Assembly (NCBI GenBank): GCA_026874595.1
Contig: CM049319.1
Span: 41,023,973-41,087,972 of the forward strand
DNA from: Sipunculus nudus
Lineage: Eukaryota; Annelida; Sipuncula; Golfingiida; Sipunculidae
DNA: 64,000 nt
Direction: 5' to 3'
Numbering within the stretch: position 1 is the stretch's first letter; the number at the start of each line of letters is the position of its first letter. Of this stretch, positions 56,161 to 64,000 are shown one piece after another. A model generated the notes under the pieces. That model was not told the DNA's origin, ran no database searches, and was given only the letters and a program-made list of their open reading frames with translations. The position numbers were made by a program, and so were the translations under genes.

Positions 56161-57939
56161 GTATATTACATTTTGCATAATTTGCTGGAAGACAATACAA
56201 CGAACCAAGGCTGAAGTGGTTTCTTTGCTAAATGCTTTCATCGAAATATATCAACCTGCTTTCTTTTTATCTGGGAGGGTTGTAAATTTGGCATCAGACC
56301 TGCTTGTTCCATGACAATTTACAGTACTTAAACCAAAAATTTAATACTGTTGGAATATATTTCTCTGGGCCTATCTTTTTCACATTGGCAGCTATACGTA
56401 TCGCGTAGAAGAGACTTCAGCGACATATGCATGTGTATACAAATAACGCATGTGTCTGTTAACAAGCCTTCGACTATATACCATAAACTGACTACACTGA
56501 ATAAACACCGTGTTTTACGATTTTTTAAAATCTTTATATCATATAAGTGAAACACATGACCTCAGGATTAAAATATACGTCGTTTAGTTCCTATCAGCTC
56601 ATTTCAAAAGTATGCATCAGATAGAGATGTGGATTTTCCACGGGGGCAGCTAGTAATATATTAAATAGGTAATGTACAAATGAGCCAGTCTGATTATAAA
56701 TGTTCCAGCTCTTTTCTATTGAAGGTCAAAAAAGCCATTCTTGTCCGATGCGAACGACAAAATAATAGAACATGTTCTATTTTCTTCGTTCGGATAGCAT
56801 TGTCGTATTAGGTGTGTATGCACCTACATAAAATAAGGGATTTTATTTTTTCGTTCGTACAGTAAATTTTTCGTTCGGATGCAAAATTCGTTCGGACGCA
56901 TCCATTGTGAAACCGCCTTGAGCCAGAATAAAGACCAAGGGTAAAAAAAATTGCAACAGATGTTCTGTTTGCACAATGCATTTCCGTGAGGTATGTAGTT
57001 TGACATACTAAAAAGTCTACCAAAATCAACCGATGGGAAATATGAAAATTTCACGTTTTTTCTTCTACCCGGAGTCGTAAATTTTAAAAAAGTTATATTT
57101 TGAAATAGATGACATTAAAAATCCCAAATTCATTAACACCATTTCAAACCACGGTACTTAAGTGAGCAAAACTATTGGATTGATGACATAAGTCACAAAA
57201 AAGTGTCAAATTAGGATTGAATTTTGGATAAAAATGTGATTTTAGGTAATTTTTTTCTTCATTAAAAACTCGTATTTATAGGGCTTTTAGTAAAGCCCTT
57301 TAATAATACGATATCTACGAATTGAACTAATTGACATAATAATAATTCGTAGGGATGTCGTGGGGTGTCGTAAATGATGTCTTGCACATTCGGCAGTGTT
57401 CGCAGCAATGTCCTAAGCACATCGTATCCATAGCGCTATGTGTGCAATGTTCAAAAATTAAGCTTTGTCGTCACAAGTCGTGACGAAGTCATCATGACCC
57501 GTGGTCATTAATGGTGACAAATGTTCACGAGCTTGACACAACTACAACACGGCTACAACAAGAAACACTCGGTACAGAGCCACGATGCCCACATATGAAG
57601 CCAGTCGAGGCGGAAGAACCAAGATATTAATGTTGTAGTCGATGCATTCTTCGGGTCAAAGTGGACGTCCATATCATATAGAAGTTAAAGTAAATGTCCA
57701 AGCACTTGGTTCGAGTCCAAGTCGACCTTCGTCCAGTCAGATTCCGAATTAAACTAGACATATTTTGGCCATAGTATCCCCAGGCAATTAACCCCCTCCC
57801 TCTCAAAAATAGGTCCCCATCATTAGAAGCATTATATATACTGACACTAGGCAAGCTACCAGGGTTTACTCAGGTGTGACATTTAAAACCAAGGGTCTAG
57901 GTCACTAGTCTCTCTCAACAACTTATCATCTGACATTTT
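56161..57939. other. No gene recognised
   Basis: AT-rich, with overlapping short frames on both strands (56328-56555, 56808-57054 and 57627-57854) lacking motifs. A GTCGT-rich stretch at 57356-57500 resembles the GTCGC-rich interiors of DNA elements, without detected ends. Confidence 0.35.
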
Positions 57940-58790
57940 CAGATAGATACATCTATCGACTTGAGAAACAATATTTTTCACCAAATATAGGAATATTCAA
58001 GGTCAGACAACTCTCATAGGAAAGGTCATGACCCCAATTTATGTATATCTCTTTCAGTAACCTATATCTATGTACATGCATAATAATATGAAAAAAAGTC
58101 TGTCCAGTAGTTTTGGACTTATAATGCTCACAGTACTATCAAGTGGCAATGATTGGGGTATTAAAAGCCCGAAAAAAAGAAAAGATCAAAAGGTGGCGCA
58201 CCCTGTGTCCCACAGAAGATAAAATTTTTTTTCAGTTTAATTTTTGGACCAAACCATGCATCCCTTATTGAGTTATTTAAGATTTTGTGTGATTTTTACC
58301 ATATATGGAAATATCCAAGGTCGAGCCACTCTCATAGTAAAGGTCATGACCCCAATTTAAAAAATATCCCATTCCATAACCCATGTCTATGTATATACAT
58401 AATATGAAAGAAATCTGCCCAGTAGTTTTTTACTTATATTGCCCACAGTGCTGTCAAGTGGCAATGATGGGGGTATTAAAAGGCGTGAAAACAAGAAAAG
58501 GATAATAGGTGGCGCCATCAGTTTCTGGTACAATTAGACAACGCTATCCAAGATCTTCGGGCAACTTGATTTTTGGATCAATCCATGCTGGATTTCTTGA
58601 GATATTTTAGAATGTGTGTGATTTCCCCCAAAATGAACCTTTTCAAGGTTAAGGTCACTCTCCTATGAAAGGTCATAACCTCATTTTAAAAAGGCTTCGC
58701 CCTCTTACCCATATCTATGCACATATCAAGTTTGGCAAAGATCTGTGAAATATTATTTGAGTTATCGCGAAGACAAGATTTATCCTTGGC
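57940..58790 (+). repeat. About 320-bp tandem repeat, three copies
   Basis: AAAGGTCATGACCCCAATTT starts at 58021 and 58339, and AAAGGTCATAACCTCATTTT at 58668 (steps 318 and 329). Each is preceded by CACTCTCATAG-like sequence. The first two are followed by GTCAAGTGGCAATGATKGGG and a GGTGGCGC word. Confidence 0.85.
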
Positions 58791-60032
58791 GGCGGCGGGA
58801 CCGTCATGATACTTAGTCTGGGGATACAATAAATATCATGTTAGTATTCACATAAAAAAAAAACACGTCAAAATGTGACCTTAGAATAACATTTCGTGAT
58901 TATATGTGAGATTTCTTATCCATTTCAATTCAAATGTATATAAAAATTATTAACTTTTTACAAAACAGCCTCCATGTGATAAAAAGTACCATTGAAGTAA
59001 AAAAATGTTTTTATCTCTGTAACATAGAAAAATTAAGATTTAATTTCTCTACTTAAACACTCTGTAATGTCAGCTTTAAAACTCACACGTTCAGACAGAC
59101 AATATAGCCATAAACCAAGAATATCACTAACCATTAAACCTAAGACAAAGCCGCCTTTTTCCCGAGGATATCGCACTGGGTAATCAATAATATCAGAAAA
59201 AAGCTTTAAACTCGGTAAATTACAATCATGCCTTCATCTTCTCATGAAAACGGACGCGAAATAATGTTATATTGTTGCAACTTTATTCGTATGCTTACAT
59301 GTATACGAACATGTTTATATTAAGTATATCGCCAAAACAGCTTTGGACATTTGTAGATGTTAGGTCTTTGCCTACAAACTTTAAACTTACACTATATATT
59401 GCGGCCTTAGCATCATAATACAACAGCAACATGTTCGTATTCACTTTCGTAACTTTATAGTTATAAACAGGTATAGCTCATACAAATGGGAATTACTTTA
59501 TTATCTCCTTCCCTGGCAAAATGAACTTGAGAATTCGGTTTAACAACCTTATTTTATCAGAAAATAAGTATTGGGTAGTTTAAATTATTTATTAATTTGA
59601 ATATGTCCCTAAGGACAGGGCCATTATCCGCCTTCAATCCATTTAAGTCTAACATTCGAACTTTAGGGTCCAACAGTTCGTAATACATGCGAGGGAATTG
59701 GGAAGCGTCGTTAGTTGTTATTTTGGCGTTATTTCTTGCGAACGTTTCCAGCACCCCGGGTCGTAATTTGTCATGATTTGCTCACAAAAACGTCTGAAAA
59801 AGCTTCTTCATATGCGCATGACCTACTCACGACATGCCTGATGTTAAAAAAATCTTCGTGAATCCGTAAACAGATTATGACAGGAGATGTCTCGCGCCTG
59901 TCTCGCGAAATCAGCGAAGTTCGTCCCATCATTACTCGACCCATTCACGAACTGTTTGCGGACTTCTTGAGAACAGGTGACTTCGCCAAAGAAACAACCG
60001 CGTCTTTCACGTCGGTCGCAAGATAATCGCTC
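58791..60032. other. Mostly unassigned
   Basis: AT-rich. It contains the minus-strand frame described at 59557-59772. Otherwise nothing recognised. Confidence 0.35.
59557..59772 (-). other. Possible coding fragment of unknown family
   Basis: Minus-strand reading gives HDKLRPGVLETFARNNAKIT, followed by QFPRMYYELLDPKVRMLDLN and VLRDIFKLI, then a stop. Amino-acid composition and charge pattern look more protein-like than the other short frames in the window. I do not recognise the family. It may be an exon or pseudogene piece. Confidence 0.25.
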
Positions 60033-60131
60033 GACGTATGTCCAGATGTCGCTAGAATGTCGCACGACGTTCTCTATTCGCGACGTATGTCCAGATGTCG
60101 CTTAAATGTCGAACGATGTTCCCTATTCGCT
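60033..60131. repeat. 49-bp direct repeat, two copies
   Basis: GACGTATGTCCAGATGTCGC at 60033 and 60082, within a GTCGC-rich stretch. The minus-strand frame across it is not taken as a gene. Confidence 0.85.
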
Positions 60132-60350
60132 TCCTCTTCAATATCGAAAACTTCCATTTCACCCATAGTCAGGACAGGTTTCAGACTTTCATAAACAAAC
60201 AAGGCCTACAGGCCTAATGCAAACCTGTGCATTGGGAAATACACCAGGTATAATGCTTCAATGCTAGACCATGACTTCTCATGTATATGAACAATGCAGG
60301 TACTAAACATCACAGCTGAAATTCTGGCATGGGTGCACACAACACAACGA

Positions 60351-61622
60351 GGGACCCATGGGTCTCAACGCTCAGTTGAAATTGTCTATAAGGATATTTT
60401 GAAAGAAATTTTTCAGAATGACAGTCCTGTGACCTTAACCAATGACCTTGTAACCAAAAAATCTTAGAACTTAATATCCTTGGACTTGCAGCATTAGGAT
60501 TATTGTAACAATCTTTTAAAAAGTAACCTTGACCTCTGACCAGATAACCCCAAATTCTACAGGTTTCCTCACTTTGGGCAAGTAAGCCATGTGTGAACGT
60601 TGGAAAGTTCAGGATGAAAAGTTTGATTAACAGTGCATCTACAGTCTTTTTAAAGATGTGGCTTCTGTGACCTTCAACTTAGATCACTGGACCCTGAAAA
60701 TCAAAATGAATTTACATATGTGGTTGGTCATTATTAAATCAAGTTTGTAGCCAGTCTGTCTATCCAAAGCAGAATTATCATTCATAAACTAATTTGTGAA
60801 TGGATGGGCCCTGTGACCTTGACCTTTGACCAATGACCCAAAAATCAAACAGAATCTTCCCCTGGTGGCAGGTTAGCAATATGTTGAAGATGGAAGATTT
60901 GCGATGAAAAGTTTGGCTTCATATGCATATGCATTCCTTTTAAAAGAAATTGGTCCTGTGACCTTGACCTTTGACCCCAAAATCAACATGGTTCTTACTT
61001 TAGTGGTGGGCCATTTATAAGTTAAGTTTGGAACCAATATATCAAACTTAACTGGAGTTATCATCTGGAAACTAATTTGTGTGGATGGACGGATTGACAG
61101 ACAGACAGACATACAAACAGACAGACTGACAGACAGAGTGATTAGTATAGGGCATCCACTTGTGATCAATAAACACACCAGGTTTTGGGACACCAGATGT
61201 AATGACAGCTGAGAAACTGACATGATTGTTGACATTTTATAGTAAATAAATAGAAAAATATTTGTTAAAATTGGAAAACCACCACGTTTAAGGAACTGAC
61301 AAAACTAGTCATGGTCAATATTCAAGGCAAGATTCATGACAAACCATGCATTAATTATCAAGATATTGGAGGTTTTGTATCAAATTTTTTACTATTCTGG
61401 GGGTACTTTCAAGCCCCATAGCTCGAAGGAAAAAGGTCGCAGTGACCGAATTTCAGATTTCCATGGAATTTTTAATTGACCTCCCTGGATGTTCACTTAG
61501 AAGTTTCTAGGACCAGCTGTTATGATTTGTGCCCAGCTAACGGACGGCCTGATGTCCAGACGGACGACGGACAAAGCGCCATTCCTATACCTCAGCTGAC
61601 TTACAGTCAGCTGAGCTAAAAA
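60351..61622 (+). mobile_element. 1.25-kb non-coding element R1, copy b
   Basis: Starts GGGACCCATGGGTC and ends GTCAGCTGAGCTAAAAA, same bounds and orientation as 26023-27260. DR1-type words occur at 60530 (TGACCTCTGACC), 60820 and 60965 (TGACCTTTGACC). The 3' end has ACGGACGACGGAC and the hairpin CAGCTGAC-TTACA-GTCAGCTG (61593-61613), followed by AGCTAA. No protein-coding frame. Confidence 0.65.
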
Positions 61623-61624
61623 TG

Positions 61625-61930
61625 ATTGTAGCTGGCACCACCAGTCTTATATACTAAAAAGTTTCAGAGATATATACATATGCCCAAGTTCAGACTGATA
61701 TATCAAACCCGTCCTGAGAGATAAGCAGGGACACACACTGTGCAAAAAATTATTGTAGGTGGCATCACCAGTCTTGTACACGACAAGTATACGATAATTA
61801 AAATACAATAGGTATAAATATGCCCAAATTTCAGGATGATATATCAAATTCCTCTATAGAAATAAGCAGGCACAAAAGTCACACACTGTGCAAATGCCAT
61901 TGTAGGTGGTGACACCCGTCTTGTTAAAGA
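61625..61930 (+). repeat. 127-147-bp tandem repeat, three copies
   Basis: ATTGTAG(C/G)TGG starts at 61625, 61752 and 61899, with CACCAGTCTTRTA and GATATATCAAA shared. Confidence 0.8.
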
Positions 61931-62019
61931 GAAACCCATCAAAGACACATAGACAGGTCAAAATATTAGGCCAATACATCAAACTTACCTTAAGTCTGAT
62001 GCATGGGGCTGACCATGCT

Positions 62020-62402
62020 TAGGTCAGAAAGGCAGTTGCCCCGAGTGAACAGTGACAAATTTTCTAGCTCAGGCTACTGCCCTGAGTGAACTCATGACCT
62101 GCACCTGGCTAGACTGGGTGAACTTTTGACCTGCACCTGGCTGCACTGAGTTAACTCTTGACCTATTGCCTAATCTGATACAGATGGCAGTCTGCCAAAG
62201 CTATAAATAGATTGGCTCCACATGCAGCCCTGAGAGGCATGACACCCATGAGGTGATCACATGGTGCCCATAAGGTGTTCATATGTCACCCATCAGAGGA
62301 TCACATGCCTTGTGCTTGGCTGCAATGACTGAACTCTTGACCTATATCTGGCTGCACTGAATGAACTCTTGATCTATTGCCAAATCTGAAACAGTTGGCA
62401 GT
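62020..62402 (+). repeat. Short tandem and duplicated CTGGCTGCACTGA repeats
   Basis: Words such as GACCTGCACCTGGCT and GARTGAACTCTTGACCTATTGCC recur at about 37-bp steps in 62080-62175. A second block at 62308-62402 is related. Confidence 0.7.
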
Positions 62403-62875
62403 TTCTTAACCTATGTAAATATACAGACACAATCTTGGCCTGTTGGCAAATCCGTTTACACATACTGAGAGACTTTGTCTATATTCTTTTTTTTTTCAAG
62501 CTGAAATATTCATAAACTTTTTATCAAAATATCTAGAAAAATAAAAGATTCAGTTCTTTCATTGTTAAAGGTCCAATAATTCTGCCAAAAATCATTCAAG
62601 TAAACTTGAACAAAGGGCACCTAAGTATAATTTTTGTGCCATGTAACAGAAGTTATAATTGAAACAATATTTTTGTAGAAGAACAGTTTTGCAGTTCTCA
62701 TTTTGAGTTAGACATAATAATGGCCATAAGACCAACTTAAGTTTTTCTGATATTATTGGAAGAACCATGTCCTACGATAATTCTTTATATCGAAAATTGA
62801 AGGATTCAACTTGACAGTTTCATCATAAACATTTTAAGCTGAAAGAGACTAAAATTATGCGGTTTTTGCCCATAA
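62403..62875. other. No gene recognised
   Basis: AT-rich sequence related in places to 34730-34850 (for example TAATTCTT and CAGTTTCATCATAAA). Part of the wider R2 family. Confidence 0.45.
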
Positions 62876-63770
62876 AAAAACAGGTCAATGTAGGTGGCAC
62901 ATCAAAATCTGCAACTTTAAATATGAGTCATATGACCAACATTTGCACAATACTTGGTAATGCTAGCTTCTGTCATTTCTAAGATAACTATGTCAGTATG
63001 CTTACTTGGCCAAATGACCGTTCAAATTCATTTAACTCCACTAAAATTCATCAAATGCAAACCATTTGAACAAACTTGAGAGTGCTTGCCTCAGGGATCA
63101 TTTCTGTAAAATATTGATCAATTTGGCTGGACCATTTACAAGAAGACTTTTAAAGGTTTTTCAGCTTTTCCTCTATAAAATCTAAGTAAATGCAGATAGC
63201 AAAAAACATAAGCTGAATCCCACAACATTTGATATGTGACAGATAATTGCATAAAATCTGGGGATGGTAGCTCCTGCAATTCCTGAGAAATTATGGGTTG
63301 ATATACAGATGACCAATGACCCCTGTACAAAAAATGGTCAATGCAGGTGGCGCCACCAATACCTGAATTTCATATATGACTCATGTGACCAACACTGGCA
63401 TAAAATTTGGTGATGATAGCTCTGGCCGTTTCTGAGATTGTCATTTTAGTATGCTTTTTTGGACAGTTGACTAGGTTCAACTTCCTGTAATTCAGCCAAA
63501 ATTCACAAAACTTGAACGATTTGAAAAAACTTATGAGAGATGGTATAAAAGATTATTTCTGTGAAATATTGAACAAATTGGCTTGACCATTTCAGAGGAG
63601 AAGATTTTTAAAGGTTTTTAGCTTTTTCTCTAAAAAAATCTAAGAAAATACAGATTTTTTTCAAATGGCTATTTTTTTTGCATTAAATTTCATGATGCTA
63701 GCTCCAGTCATTTTCGAAATAGTATGGGTTAACGTATACCTGTGATTGTAAACATTGCCTGGCATGAGGA
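62876..63770 (+). repeat. 453-bp tandem repeat of the R2 family, two copies
   Basis: GGTCAATGYAGGTGGCRC starts at 62883 and 63336. Shared words include GATGATAGCTCTGGCC-type and TTTTTAAAGGTTTTTAGCTTTT. A third relative lies at 34870-35170. Confidence 0.8.
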
Positions 63771-64000
63771 ATATCTAAAACCATAAATCTACATTTTTTA
63801 AAAGTTTTTAAAAAACATTCTTGTCAATATTAACCAAAGATAACCTGAAATCTAAATGTCTGGAGGCATGAAGTAACGGATGCTGGTAAACTGGTTCCAG
63901 GCTAGATATATCTGCTTCACACAGCTAACATATATTGTAAAATGACTCAATTCAATCTTTATTATTCAGCCAAAATTCATTCTTTTGAACCATAGAAGAC
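63771..64000. other. No feature recognised
   Basis: AT-rich window end without repeats or frames of note. Confidence 0.4.

Larger units (their letters stand above)
52658..56918. mobile_element. Candidate 4.3-kb element with AGGCGGTTTCAC ends
   Basis: AGGCGGTTTCAC at 52658-52669 is mirrored by GTGAAACCGCCT at 56907-56918. Sequence inside both ends is rich in CGTTCGGA/TCCGAACGA words, like the subterminal arrays of the other elements here. The perfect inverted repeat is only 12 bp and no target duplication is clear. The interior contains other repeats and no recognisable transposase. Confidence 0.4.

Overview
This is animal genomic DNA with no intact host gene that I can support. It has no bacterial-style gene packing, no continuous long reading frames, many AT and poly-G/C microsatellites, several non-LTR retrotransposon relics, and dozens of terminal-inverted-repeat elements. 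The repeat types fit a marine lophotrochozoan, probably a bivalve mollusc. These include units with the sequence TGACCTTGACCTTTGACC, GACA/AACA microsatellite tails and repeats ending TCAGCTGAGCTAA. The phylum is an inference from repeat style, not from a host gene.

Layout. 1-4.27 kb: unannotated DNA with a 128-bp dimeric tandem repeat and a Harbinger-like MITE. 4.27-18.83 kb: a non-LTR reverse transcriptase relic is split by a 13.57-kb insertion (5000-18569). The insertion has hAT-like ends and a perfect 8-bp duplication, ACCACAAG, on both sides. Inside it are an L1-like ORF1 relic, an L1-like ORF2 relic, and a train of TIR elements that share GTCCGTYYCA ends and abut at TATA. 18.8-21.4 kb: mostly unassigned. 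21.4-45.86 kb: one large mosaic array built from a few related non-coding modules. It includes five near-identical 1269-bp units (three in tandem), two identical 863-bp blocks, a nine-copy 148-bp satellite and 60-bp hairpin/spacer arrays. 45.9-64 kb: AT-rich unassigned DNA with further MITEs, a pogo-like element, diverged tandem repeats, and a second copy of a 1.25-kb non-coding element also present at 26.0 kb.

The most unusual part is the 21.4-45.9 kb array. Its modules repeatedly carry sequences matching three well-known animal transcription-factor motifs, all in the same orientation. These are CTCF-core-like (about 18 copies), RFX X-box-like (14 copies) and nuclear-receptor DR1/ERR-like (about 15 in the array, 18 across the window). 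They sit at fixed spacings: X-box to CTCF-like 146-147 bp in eight copies, and second X-box to DR1 154 bp in most copies. Whether any protein binds them is untested. The motif matches and spacings can be read directly from the sequence.
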